Source of the DNA: Candidatus Pseudolachnospira avium
GTDB taxonomy: Bacteria > Bacillota > Clostridia > Lachnospirales > Lachnospiraceae
Assembly: GCA_904420025.1 (NCBI GenBank)
Contig: CAJFTW010000045.1
Location: 1-53,816 of the forward strand
Direction: 5' to 3'
Length of the DNA stretch: 53,816 bases
In this document: piece after piece, positions 44,930-53,816 of the stretch
How positions within the stretch are numbered: the first letter of the stretch is position 1
Layout of the letters: every line of letters starts with the position of its first letter
Notes under the pieces: generated by a model
The model's database searches: none
What the model was told of the DNA's origin: nothing
What the model saw: the letters and a program-made list of their open reading frames with translations, nothing else
Position numbers and translations under genes: made by a program

Positions 44930-45826
44930 CTACGCCTTCTCTATATTTTTCTGATCCTTATCCAGCATAAAGACAGAGGCAATAATCAGGATTCCGCCAA
45001 TCACCTGCTTGCCGGTGGGGATGGTGTGGTAGAGCACCAGCGCCGCCAGAATGGTGACCACCGGCATGAAATTCAGGAACAGGTTGGACAGGGTAACGCC
45101 GATCTGCTTGATGGCGTACAGGTTCAGGAAGTAGGCAAAGGTGGAATTGAACACCCCCAGCAGCAGCAGGTTTCCCCAAACCGCCGGCTTCAAGAGCACC
45201 TCCCCCGCCACCGGATTCAGCAGGGCAAAGGGCAGTACCGTCACCACGCCCACCAGCGCCTGGTAATTCAGGACCACCGTCTTGTCGTACTCGATGGGGA
45301 TCTTGTCGCAGAGGAAGGTATAGACCACCCAGGAGGCAATGCTGGCCAGGTTCAGCAGGTAACCCTCAAAGTTGGTGGAGGCCAGATCCTGAAGGTTCAT
45401 GTCCATCAGGATGTAGACGCCCACCAGGGAGGCCACTATGCTGGCCGCTCCCAGGGCGGTTTTCTTCCGGTGGAACAGAAGGATCTCAATGATCAGGGCA
45501 AAGGCGGCGGCAAACCCATAGAGCAGGGAGGACACCGTGGCCCCTATGGAATTGACCCCCAACAGCGTGAAGCCGTGGAACAGGGTGGTCCCGAAAACAC
45601 CGGAGACCAGAATCCAGATCAGGTCTTTTTTCTTCACTTTGAAGGATTTGCGGGTGATCAGGTTGTACAGGGTAAAGAGCAGGGCCATGATCCCCATCTG
45701 CAGTCCCACAATGGCGGTGGTGCCCAGGTAGGCCCCCACGGCCTCCCGGGCAATATAGGATATGCCATAGATGAAGACGACAATGCTCATGGCCACCATG
45801 CCGGCGGCTTTGTTGGTCTGTTTCAT
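44930..45826 (-). CDS. EamA/DMT-family transporter
   Basis: A 298-residue membrane protein with ten hydrophobic segments in two similar halves, as in the drug/metabolite transporter superfamily of small-molecule exporters and importers. Seen: the first-half block GVFGTTLFHGFTLLGVNSIGA and a second-half block FNSTFAYFLNLYAIKQIG, which are the usual EamA repeat signatures. The ATG at 45826 has AAGGAGGTG upstream; a GTG two codons earlier lies within that site. It is the last gene of the mttC-mttB unit, 20 bases after mttB, so it may move a methylated amine or its demethylated product. The substrate is unknown. Confidence 0.9.
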   Translation of the reverse strand: MKQTNKAAGMVAMSIVVFIYGISYIAREAVGAYLGTTAIVGLQMGIMALLFTLYNLITRKSFKVKKKDLIWILVSGVFGTTLFHGFTLLGVNSIGATVSSLLYGFAAAFALIIEILLFHRKKTALGAASIVASLVGVYILMDMNLQDLASTNFEGYLLNLASIASWVVYTFLCDKIPIEYDKTVVLNYQALVGVVTVLPFALLNPVAGEVLLKPAVWGNLLLLGVFNSTFAYFLNLYAIKQIGVTLSNLFLNFMPVVTILAALVLYHTIPTGKQVIGGILIIASVFMLDKDQKNIEKA

Positions 45827-45846
45827 GGGCACCTCCTTTTCCCGCG

Positions 45847-47286
45847 TCAGCGTTTGATGTTTTTGGCCTTCTCCCCGGACTGGGCGGCAATGGCGTCAAT
45901 GGCATCCCGCACATCCTGGGGGAGCAGCTCCACATCCTTCACTTCCTCATAAAGCTTCTGGGCTTCCGCCAGGCAGACCTCCCGGATGTCCTTGGCCCCC
46001 TTCTCCTGCCAGTTCTCCCAGTTGCCTCTCTCCATGACCCGGGGCGTCCACAGCTCATCCTGGTAGTGGTCCAGGGTGTGCTCCGACTCCAGGAAGTTGC
46101 CTCCGTGGCCCACCTCCACCATATTGTCGTAGGCCAGGGTTTCATCGTCAAAGTTCAGCGGGCGGGCCAGCCGCTGCAGGATGGTCATGCACTCGTCGGA
46201 GTAGATCAGGTCGGCAAAATCCACCAGCAGATCCATATCCATCTGCATGCCGATGATAAAGTCGGTGGACAGGGCACCTACCGCGCCGCCCATTCCGGTC
46301 TCAAAGCCGTTCTGGGCGTCCAGCAGCTTGCCGTCCCGCAGGTTGGTGGGCATCTGGGTGGGCAGGCCAATGTAGCGGCCCAGCTGGGCCATAGCCCCCC
46401 GCATGAGGATGCTCTCCGGAGAGGACATAGTCACACACATGGTCTTCATATCCATGCCCCGGACAAAGCTGGAGTAGATCACCGGCGCCCCGGGGCGCAC
46501 AATCTGGGCCAGGGCAATGCATGCCAGGATCTCCGCATGGGTATGTACTAGGGCGCTCTCCACAGACATAGGGGAGGTGATGCCCAGAATACCGCCGGAG
46601 CTGATCACCGAGGGGACGCCCCACCGGGCCGCCTCCATCAGCACGTTGGAGGTGTTCTCATCCACCCGCATAGGCGGCATGGTGAGGACCCAGAAGGAGA
46701 TGAAGGGGCGCTTCAAGAATTCTTCCTCGCTGCCCGCCGCCAGGCTGGCCATGCGGATGGCGTCCCGGACGCCTTCCTTGCCCACAGCGCCGCCGGTGAT
46801 GTGCTTGGTGGTGTTCTTGATGGAGGTGGCCCAGGTGTACCAGTCGGAGGACTGCATGGGAACATCTTGGGGGGTGATCAGGGCGCTGGCTACCGTCACC
46901 GTGTCCAGCCGCTCCATCATCCGGGTGAGCATGGCCAGATCCACGTCTGTGGCCTTCCGCCGCTGGCCGGTATAAATATCCAGCACATGGGTGGCCATGG
47001 TCATGGCCGCCATGGTGGGAACCTCCCGGCTGATCTTCACGTCCTTGTCCGGCGTTCTGCCGTAAAGCACAAAGTCCTCCCTCTTAGGCATGGCCTTCAG
47101 CCCTTCCTCTATGACCGCCCGGGGAATTTTTACAATGCCATTTTCCTCTGTGGCCCCGGCCTTTACAAAGTGTTCCCGGGCCTCTGCCCCCTCAAAGCGC
47201 ATGCCCAGGTCTTCCAGCATTTCCAGAGCCTTCTCATGAACGCGTTCCACTTCCTGATTACTCAAAAATAATACTTCTGGTTTCAA
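45847..47286 (-). CDS. MttB-family corrinoid methyltransferase, non-pyrrolysine type
   Basis: A 479-residue cytoplasmic TIM-barrel enzyme of the trimethylamine methyltransferase family. True trimethylamine enzymes have an in-frame TAG for pyrrolysine; this frame has none, so it belongs with the homologues shown to demethylate quaternary amines such as glycine betaine, carnitine, proline betaine or butyrobetaine (MtgB, MtcB, MtpB, MtyB). Which substrate applies cannot be read here. It would pass the methyl group to the Co(I) of the MttC protein encoded just upstream. The start codon is TTG at 47286 with AGGAGGG 7 bases before it; that ribosome site lies in one arm of a perfect 14-bp inverted repeat. 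No methyltransferase to tetrahydrofolate is in the window. Confidence 0.9.
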   Translation of the reverse strand: MKPEVLFLSNQEVERVHEKALEMLEDLGMRFEGAEAREHFVKAGATEENGIVKIPRAVIEEGLKAMPKREDFVLYGRTPDKDVKISREVPTMAAMTMATHVLDIYTGQRRKATDVDLAMLTRMMERLDTVTVASALITPQDVPMQSSDWYTWATSIKNTTKHITGGAVGKEGVRDAIRMASLAAGSEEEFLKRPFISFWVLTMPPMRVDENTSNVLMEAARWGVPSVISSGGILGITSPMSVESALVHTHAEILACIALAQIVRPGAPVIYSSFVRGMDMKTMCVTMSSPESILMRGAMAQLGRYIGLPTQMPTNLRDGKLLDAQNGFETGMGGAVGALSTDFIIGMQMDMDLLVDFADLIYSDECMTILQRLARPLNFDDETLAYDNMVEVGHGGNFLESEHTLDHYQDELWTPRVMERGNWENWQEKGAKDIREVCLAEAQKLYEEVKDVELLPQDVRDAIDAIAAQSGEKAKNIKR

Positions 47287-47293
47287 AAAAATT

Positions 47294-47353
47294 CCCTCCT
47301 ATCTTATATTTTTGGCACTTCTTATGCCTTTACCTTACCATAAGATAGGAGGG
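47294..47353 (-). promoter_or_regulatory. 14-bp perfect inverted repeat covering the mttB ribosome site
   Basis: CCCTCCTATCTTAT (47294-47307) and ATAAGATAGGAGGG (47340-47353) are exact complements with a 32-base loop. On the transcript the second arm contains the AGGAGGG ribosome site of mttB and is followed by AATTTTTTTG, so the structure could hide the ribosome site or act as an intrinsic terminator between mttC and mttB. Confidence 0.75.
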
Positions 47354-47370
47354 TTGGATATTGCTCAATT

Positions 47371-48036
47371 CTACGACTTATTGCTCTTTTTCACTTTTAA
47401 AATTTTCTCCAGGTTTTTGTCCAGGAAGTTGCGCAGCTCCAGGGCATCCTGAGAATAATAGTCGGCGCCCGCCTCCCGGGCAAGCTCCGGCGTCACCGGC
47501 AGGCCGCCCACAAAAATCACCACGTCCTTCCGCAGGTTCTGCCGCTTCAGCTCCTGGATCACCTCCCGGATTTCATCCACGGTGGTGAGGAGGAGGGCGG
47601 AGATCATCACCAGCTGCGGCTTCCATTTGATCACCGCCTGGGCAAATTCCTCCTTGGAGACGTCCACCCCCAGGTCAACGACCTCTATCCCCAAAGTGGA
47701 GACGTATGTTTTGACCAGGTTCTTTCCAATATCGTGGAGATCCCCCTCCACCGTGCCAATGATTGCCCGGCAGGAATGGGGCTTCTGGCTGACCTTCAGA
47801 AACGGGGTTACCGCCTTTAAGCCCATATTCAGGGCCCTGGTGGCCATCAGCGCCTCCGGCACCGATACACTGCTGGTCCGGAATTTGTAGGAAAGCATTT
47901 CCACTCCCAGAATCAGGCCGTCCTGCAGAATGGATTCCGGCGGATACCGCAGGGCCAGGGCTTTCTCCACCAGCGCCTTCACCTCTTTGGCATGTCCCAT
48001 CAGTAGGTTGGTTCGTATATCCTCATAAATATCCAT
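47371..48036 (-). CDS. Corrinoid (B12-binding) methyl carrier protein, MttC type
   Basis: A 221-residue two-domain protein. Residues 1-85 are the helical cap; residues about 88-215 are the Rossmann-like B12 domain with the DLHDIG motif (99-104) whose His101 ligates cobalt, then SALLLTT and VGGLPVT, as usual in methyltransferase corrinoid proteins. It shuttles a methyl group between the MttB-type enzyme and a second methyltransferase. GAGGAGGG precedes the ATG. It lies 13 bases after the PocR-AraC regulator and 84 bases before mttB, the latter gap holding the inverted repeat. A reductive activator for the corrinoid is not seen in the window. Confidence 0.93.
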   Translation of the reverse strand: MDIYEDIRTNLLMGHAKEVKALVEKALALRYPPESILQDGLILGVEMLSYKFRTSSVSVPEALMATRALNMGLKAVTPFLKVSQKPHSCRAIIGTVEGDLHDIGKNLVKTYVSTLGIEVVDLGVDVSKEEFAQAVIKWKPQLVMISALLLTTVDEIREVIQELKRQNLRKDVVIFVGGLPVTPELAREAGADYYSQDALELRNFLDKNLEKILKVKKSNKS

Positions 48037-48049
48037 AGCGCTGCCCTCC

Positions 48050-49348
48050 TCAGAGCAGCCGGTTCCGATACCGGCCCGGTGTCACTCCAATGAATTTTTT
48101 AAAAATCCGGTTATAGTAGCTTTGACTCTCAATCCCGCACTTTACCATAATCTCCTTGATGCTCAGATCCCGGTTGGCCATCAGCTCAATGGACTTTTCA
48201 ATCCGCACCCGGATCAGGTAATCGTGGATGGAAAGATGCATCTTTTCCTTAAAGAGGGCCGACAGATAGGAAGGGCTCAGGGAAACGCTGGCCGCAATCC
48301 GCTGGATGGTCAGCTTTTCCGGATAATGGTCCTCCACATATTTCTGCACCTTTTTGATGACGCTGTTGTGCTCCGGGGATTTTACCCGCAGGTAGGCGGA
48401 ATCCAGCAGCCTGCCGAACAGCTGGTGGGTATAGCGGAACATTTCCTCGCTGTGCTGGTACTCCCCCAGCCGTTTCCGGTAGTCCTCCACCTGAGAAAGG
48501 ATGGGCATAATCTCAATGCCCGCCTCCATCAGCGCCCGGGAGGAAAGGGTCACCAGCTCTTCCAGCATCTGCCGGATGGACTCCAGATTGTGGTTGCTGA
48601 GCATTTCGATGTCCGTAAAGAGGGAGGGGATCAGCCGGTCGCTCTTCTCCCGGTTGGCCATGCGCAGGGCCTGAAGGAAGCGGCGCTCCCGCTTCAGGTA
48701 CACCGAATAGTCAAAGGTCTCCCCCGCCAGGGCGGTGGTCTGCTCCTCCAGCCGGCTCTGGATCACATTGCGCCATTCCATCAAATTTTTCTGATCCACC
48801 AGATCCGAATCGCCGGCGTTGGCCATATATTTAACGATGACCGAGAGCAGATTGGCGGAGGATTGGCACTGGTTTACGGAGATCACCTTCAGCTTCTGGG
48901 CCTCCTGCTCCAGCCGTGCCAGCTCCTCCCGGGGAAGGTCCGTGAGAAACTGCTCCAGCTCATCCGAGAACAGCTCATCCGGCTTCCACAGCAGTACCTG
49001 GCCGCAGATCATGGCGCCGATCTGCACCTGGTTCAGCACAATGGGCACCGCCCACATGACCAGCCCGGCATGGCAGGTAAAAAAATAGGGTTCGCTCCAG
49101 CGGAAGGCCTCCCGGCAGGCCTTATAATAGGTTTTCCGGCATTTCTCACAGCCATCCGGAATATTCCCCCGGATATACCGGCAGAAGCTCACCTGGGAGT
49201 ATTCCTCGCTGGAAAAAAACGCGTTCCCGTTCAAATCCACCGCCACCACATTGAGGCCGGTGGCCTTGGAAAAAATATCCATCATTTCCTGCAGCTGCCG
49301 CTGGTTTCCCGCATCCGGGGAGGCGGTGTTCTGACGGTTTACAGGCAT
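48050..49348 (-). CDS. PocR-AraC family transcriptional regulator
   Basis: A 432-residue regulator. Residues about 20-180 form a PocR ligand-binding domain, with the Cys pattern CRYIRGNIPDGCEKCRKTY and FTCHAGLVMWAVPI that typifies it; the last 100 residues are an AraC-type double HTH (RIAASVSLSPSYLSALFKEK and the following helix). PocR domains are thought to bind small hydrocarbon derivatives or to respond to corrinoid-linked metabolism. The ATG at 49348 overlaps the end of the glycosylase gene, with GGGGGTGGAG as the ribosome site. Its position just upstream of mttC and mttB makes it the likely activator of that operon. Confidence 0.88.
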   Translation of the reverse strand: MPVNRQNTASPDAGNQRQLQEMMDIFSKATGLNVVAVDLNGNAFFSSEEYSQVSFCRYIRGNIPDGCEKCRKTYYKACREAFRWSEPYFFTCHAGLVMWAVPIVLNQVQIGAMICGQVLLWKPDELFSDELEQFLTDLPREELARLEQEAQKLKVISVNQCQSSANLLSVIVKYMANAGDSDLVDQKNLMEWRNVIQSRLEEQTTALAGETFDYSVYLKRERRFLQALRMANREKSDRLIPSLFTDIEMLSNHNLESIRQMLEELVTLSSRALMEAGIEIMPILSQVEDYRKRLGEYQHSEEMFRYTHQLFGRLLDSAYLRVKSPEHNSVIKKVQKYVEDHYPEKLTIQRIAASVSLSPSYLSALFKEKMHLSIHDYLIRVRIEKSIELMANRDLSIKEIMVKCGIESQSYYNRIFKKFIGVTPGRYRNRLL

Positions 49349-49349
49349 C

Positions 49350-49832
49350 TCACTCCACCCCCTTCCGCCAAGCCTCCGCCAGCCGCTCCAGGCTCCAGAC
49401 GGCGTTGGCCGGGCTGGTGGAGGGCATGGCCAGGGCCGGGCGCCCGGTTTGCTCCTGGCAGTATTTCCGGTACAGCTTTTCCGCCGTGCGGCCATTGACC
49501 AAAATCCGCTCAATGGGGGCCGCGTCCAGAATCCGGCGCAGATCGTTGGGCACCACGTTGCGGATACTGCTGTCGCTGGAGCCCTGCATATCACAGGAGG
49601 CAATCACGTCCCACACCGCCAGCCGGTTGCGCAGCAAAAACACTCGCTTCTCCTCCACCGTCTCTGGCTTGGGCTCGCCCAGCACCAGGGCCAGCACCGC
49701 CCAGAACCGGTTCCGGGGATGGTGGTAGAAAAACTGCCCCTCCCGGGACCGCACAGATGGGAAGCTGCCCAGAATCAGAATCCGGGAATGCCGGTCAAAC
49801 ACCGGCGGTATCCTGTGTATCACATGCTCCAC
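49350..49832 (-). CDS. DNA-deoxyinosine (hypoxanthine) glycosylase, uracil-DNA glycosylase superfamily
   Basis: A 160-residue DNA repair enzyme expected to remove deaminated bases. Seen: GSFPSVRSREGQFFYHHPRN split as GSFPSVRSREGQ (residues 22-33) and FYHHPRNRFW (35-44), the active-site motif of this subfamily, and a second motif PSTSPAN near the end, in the place of the HPSP loop of uracil glycosylases. The start is GTG at 49832 with GGAAGGG about 8 bases upstream. Its stop codon and the start of the PocR-AraC gene are one base apart, so they share a transcript, although the functions are unrelated. The family assignment is firmer than the exact base specificity. Confidence 0.85.
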   Translation of the reverse strand: MEHVIHRIPPVFDRHSRILILGSFPSVRSREGQFFYHHPRNRFWAVLALVLGEPKPETVEEKRVFLLRNRLAVWDVIASCDMQGSSDSSIRNVVPNDLRRILDAAPIERILVNGRTAEKLYRKYCQEQTGRPALAMPSTSPANAVWSLERLAEAWRKGVE

Positions 49833-49879
49833 GAATCAGCCCTTCCTTTCACGCGGTCCAATAAGTTTCCTTTTCCGAC

Positions 49880-49922
49880 AAAAGGACCGGGAACGGATCC
49901 GCGGATCCCTTTTCCCGGTCCC
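49880..49922 (-). terminator. Terminator of the alcohol dehydrogenase gene
   Basis: GGACCGGGAA / TTCCCGGTCC, a perfect 10-bp stem enclosing a GGATCC-rich inner stem (49884-49921), followed on the minus strand by TTTTG. It lies 76 bases after the stop codon. Confidence 0.8.
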
Positions 49923-49962
49923 TTACAGGAACGATTGTATTACATTTTCGCCGTCAAAGCAA

Positions 49963-50010
49963 GCTTTACAGGCCCTAGGCTTTACAGGCTCTACGTTTTA
50001 CAGGCTCTCC
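49963..50010. repeat. 16-bp tandem repeat (three units) at the 3' end of the alcohol dehydrogenase gene
   Basis: Three near-identical 16-bp units around TTTACAGGC run from the intergenic gap into the last codons; the third unit contains the stop codon. Slippage here could change the C-terminus. Confidence 0.7.
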
Positions 50011-51167
50011 CGGAAGATCTCCAGAATCTCCGGGCGGTCCAGCACCTTATAGCCGCCCTTCATAATCAGGGTGGAGTCCGCCAGGCCCTCCAGCATCTCC
50101 TCCGTGGCACCCAGCTCCGAGAGCTTCATGGCCAGCCCCAGTTCCCGCATCCAGGCTTCCATGGCATCCAGGCCTTCCTGGGCCACCTGCTCATCCGTCT
50201 TGCCCACCGGATTCACATCCCACACCGCTTCCGCGAACCGCACAAACTTTTTCAGGCCATAGGGCAGGATATGCCGGTAGTAGGGCAGGGAAACCGCCGC
50301 CAGGGTCATGCCGTGGGTAGCATTGGTGTAGGCACCCACCGCCTGGCCCAGCATGTGCACCATCCAGTCGGTGGATTTTCCCTTGGCCACCAGAGTGTTC
50401 AGCGCCCAGGTGGCGGTCCACATAATGTTGCTGCGGGCCTCATAGTTCTGGGGATCCTGGTTGGCAATGCGGCTGGCGTGGAGCAGGGAACGCATCAGCC
50501 CCTCGCTGATGTAATCGCTGGTGTTGTCATCCTCCCCGGAAAAATACTGCTCACAGATATGGTTGAAAATATCATAGATGCCGGCCACCATCTGGTAGTG
50601 GGGCAGGGTCAAGGTGTACCGGGGATTCAGCACCGCAAATTTGGGCATGATCTTCTCATCCGCAAAGACGTGGCCGATCTTCATCTTGGTTTCCGTGTTG
50701 GTGATCACCGCACCGGCGTTCATCTCCGACCCGGTTCCCACCATGGTCAGCACGCAGCCCACCGGCAGGGTCTCGCAGCTCGGCTCCTCAAAGCGCAGAT
50801 AGTATTTCTCCCATGGGTCCTCCTCGCAGTTTACAGAGACGGAAACCGCCTTGGCATAGTCGCAGACGGAGCCGCCGCCCACGGCCAGCAGGAAGTCCGC
50901 CTGGTGCTTGCGGGCAATCTCAACCCCTTCGTACAGCTTGTTCAGCGTGGGGTTGGGCATCACGCCGGCAATTTCCGCCACGTTTTTGCCGTTTTCCTGC
51001 AGGATCTGCATCACATCCTGGTAAATGCCATTCTTCTTAATAGAGCCGCCGCCGTAGATCAGCACCACGTTTTTCCCGTACTTGGGCAGTTCCGTGTTCA
51101 GCGCCTGCAGGGAATCCTCCCCGAAATAGAGCTTTGTAGGGTTGCAGTATGAAAAATTTCCAAGCAT
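49998..51167 (-). CDS. Iron-containing alcohol dehydrogenase
   Basis: A 389-residue group III dehydrogenase, close to the NADPH-dependent butanol/aldehyde reductases (BdhA/YqhD type). It would reduce aldehydes to alcohols or the reverse. Seen: GGGSIKKNG (40-48) and LAVGGGSVCDYAKA for the cofactor, TMVGTGSEMN, a metal site IYDIFNHICEQYF with Asp and His, and two further His in MVHMLGQAVGAY and NATHGMTLA. The ATG at 51167 has AAGGAGG 8 bases before it; the frame is open upstream through the three 51-bp repeats, but the family N-terminus begins with MLGNFSYCNPT at this ATG. It has its own leader and terminator. Confidence 0.93.
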   Translation of the reverse strand: MLGNFSYCNPTKLYFGEDSLQALNTELPKYGKNVVLIYGGGSIKKNGIYQDVMQILQENGKNVAEIAGVMPNPTLNKLYEGVEIARKHQADFLLAVGGGSVCDYAKAVSVSVNCEEDPWEKYYLRFEEPSCETLPVGCVLTMVGTGSEMNAGAVITNTETKMKIGHVFADEKIMPKFAVLNPRYTLTLPHYQMVAGIYDIFNHICEQYFSGEDDNTSDYISEGLMRSLLHASRIANQDPQNYEARSNIMWTATWALNTLVAKGKSTDWMVHMLGQAVGAYTNATHGMTLAAVSLPYYRHILPYGLKKFVRFAEAVWDVNPVGKTDEQVAQEGLDAMEAWMRELGLAMKLSELGATEEMLEGLADSTLIMKGGYKVLDRPEILEIFRESL

Positions 51168-51181
51168 CTTGTATTCCTCCT

Positions 51182-51334
51182 TTTCCGCTGTTTGCCGTGC
51201 TTTCCACGGCATAAAGGTATACCCGAAGGGTGTTTCCGCTGTTTGCCGCGCTTTCCACGGCATAAAGGTATATCCGAAGGGTGTTTCCGCTGTTTGCCGT
51301 GCTTTCCACGGCATAAAGGTATACCCGAAGGGTG
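51182..51334 (-). repeat. Three tandem 51-bp repeats in the alcohol dehydrogenase leader
   Basis: Three head-to-tail copies (51182, 51233, 51284), with only two changes in the middle copy. Each transcribed copy holds a TGCCGTG-GAAAG-CACGGCA stem. The middle copy changes one stem base so that the pair becomes U-G, still allowed in minus-strand RNA. The unit is 17 codons, so the frame is open in each. Confidence 0.9.
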
Positions 51335-51352
51335 TTCCTGTTTCCGGTTCTT

Positions 51353-51382
51353 AGTATACGGCACCGCACAAGGAATATCCAA
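51353..51382 (-). promoter_or_regulatory. Possible promoter of the alcohol dehydrogenase gene
   Basis: Minus strand: TTGGAT (51377-51382), 18-base spacer, TATACT (51353-51358). It would place the three 51-bp repeats in the transcribed leader. The -35 is weak. Confidence 0.45.
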
Positions 51383-51387
51383 TACTT

Positions 51388-51560
51388 ATGTTTTATGGGT
51401 TCCCATAGATGAAAGGAATGGAATTTAGGCCCCACTCAACCTTGCCTAACCGCCGCTGCCCTCGCTGACCGCGCTTACCGGCTGCCGACCGGCGCCCCGC
51501 CACTTAACCACCGCACCACTACTTAATCAGCGTCCCCCTCCCCTGTTGCTGGGCTGCTTG
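51388..51560. other. C-rich stretch without recognised feature
   Basis: Between the alcohol dehydrogenase promoter and the 53-bp array. It has many short CCGC and ACTTAA words but no credible open frame with a ribosome site, no RNA gene and no strong dyad that I can see. Confidence 0.3.
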
Positions 51561-51960
51561 CTACGGAGAAATAGGACAAAGTGTCAAAAATCTCCGTAGT
51601 GAACGGCCACAGACTACGGAGGAATAAAACAAAATGCCAAAAATCTCCGTAGCGGACGGCTCCGAACTACGGAGAAATAAAACAAAATGCCAAAAATCTC
51701 CGTAGTGGACGGCTCCGAACTACGGAGAAATAAAACAAAATGCCAAAAATCTCCGTAGTGGACGGCTCCGAACTACGGAGAAATAAAGCAAAATGCCAAA
51801 AATCTCCGTAGCGGATGGCTCCGGGCTACGGAGAAATAAAACGAAACATCAAAAATCTCCGTAGCGAATGGCCACGGACTACGGAGATTTATGTCAAAAT
51901 GCCCAAAACTTCCGTAGTGAACGGCTCCGAACTACGGAGAAGCAAAGTAAACGGCCAAAA
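51561..51960. repeat. Array of 53-bp tandem repeats, each a hairpin unit
   Basis: Seven full copies start at 51561, 51614, 51667, 51720, 51773, 51826 and 51879, and a decayed eighth at 51932. Each begins CTACGGAG and has the exact complement CTCCGTAG 31 bases on, except copy 7, which has one changed base. There are no unique spacers. Adjacent arms of neighbouring copies can also pair across a 14-base loop, and on the minus strand that hairpin is followed by ATTTTTGG, terminator-like. Confidence 0.92.
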
Positions 51961-51965
51961 GAAAG

Positions 51966-52007
51966 AAAAACCGCAGCCCGGGGGATCTCTCCTCTGCCGG
52001 GCTGCGG
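51966..52007 (-). terminator. Terminator of guaB
   Basis: CCGCAGCCCGG (51971-51981) / CCGGGCTGCGG (51997-52007), an 11-bp perfect stem, followed on the minus strand by TTTTTCTTTC. It starts 17 bases after the guaB stop codon and is separate from the 53-bp array. Confidence 0.85.
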
Positions 52008-52023
52008 CTTTTGTAAACATGCT

Positions 52024-53816
<1,793 letters not shown>

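Noticed and set aside
47294-47353. Insertion-sequence end or transposon footprint
   Set aside because: The inverted repeat is short, has no target duplication or transposase, and covers the ribosome site in a way that suggests regulation.
51182-51314. Longer alcohol dehydrogenase start within the 51-bp repeats
   Set aside because: The frame is open and has ATG codons, but only the ATG at 51167 has an AAGGAGG site and matches the family N-terminus. A 17-residue triple repeat is not known for this family.
51561-51960. CRISPR array
   Set aside because: The 53-bp units follow each other without unique spacers, the parts between the arms are alike in all copies, and no cas gene is nearby.

Overview
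The window looks like chromosome from a Gram-positive anaerobe of the Clostridia, most like a gut Oscillospiraceae-type bacterium. The reasons are strong AGGAGG-type ribosome sites, sigma-A promoters of the TTGACA/TATAAT type, a GC-rich coding sequence with AT-rich intergenic gaps, a K+-dependent type membrane pyrophosphatase, a non-pyrrolysine MttB/MttC pair with a PocR-AraC regulator, and a sortase-type surface protein. This placement rests on gene content only. No rRNA or tRNA gene, CRISPR array, transposase or prophage gene was seen.

Layout. 1-6.1 kb: a partial Sfp-type phosphopantetheinyl transferase, an AEC transporter overlapping a convergent LysR regulator, gdhA with a structured leader, and a divergent oleate-hydratase-family protein. 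6.1-9.3 kb: a broken esterase remnant, then an SLC13 anion transporter with an FAD oxidoreductase. 9.2-20.3 kb: one long minus-strand transcription unit from a near-consensus promoter, ftsK-murE-murF-priA-def-(4Fe-4S protein)-lysR, joining housekeeping genes to a redox protein and a regulator. 20.3-32 kb: an 'esterase island' with four type-B carboxylesterases, two further serine esterases with an N-terminal stalk-like domain, an SLC13 permease and a MATE exporter, arranged around a divergent promoter with an 8+8 bp dyad. 32-35 kb: hppA behind a possible terminator/antiterminator leader, with a small membrane protein. 35-39.8 kb: an XRE membrane regulator, an internally deleted Uma2 gene, and a gluconate operon gntK-gnd-gntR. 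39.8-44.6 kb: a secreted beta-helix protein cut from its PT-rich stalk and cell-wall anchor by an in-frame TAG, a Cys-rich small protein, and a LuxR regulator with an extra N-terminal HTH. 44.6-49.8 kb: intergenic dyad repeats and a methylamine/betaine-type corrinoid operon (glycosylase, PocR-AraC, mttC, mttB, EamA exporter). 50-53.8 kb: an iron alcohol dehydrogenase behind three tandem 51-bp hairpin repeats, an array of 53-bp hairpin repeats, guaB, and the tail of a CocE/NonD hydrolase.

How the parts may work together (inference): the esterases carry no signal peptide, so they probably cleave imported esters, and the SLC13 and MATE proteins would move the acid products or parent compounds. 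The SLC13/FAD-oxidoreductase pair and the adjacent 4Fe-4S protein could reduce imported organic acids. The mttB-mttC unit would demethylate a quaternary amine of unknown identity. The most unusual DNA is non-coding: the 53-bp array, the 51-bp leader repeats, the inverted repeat that can hide the mttB ribosome site, and the hppA and gdhA leaders.
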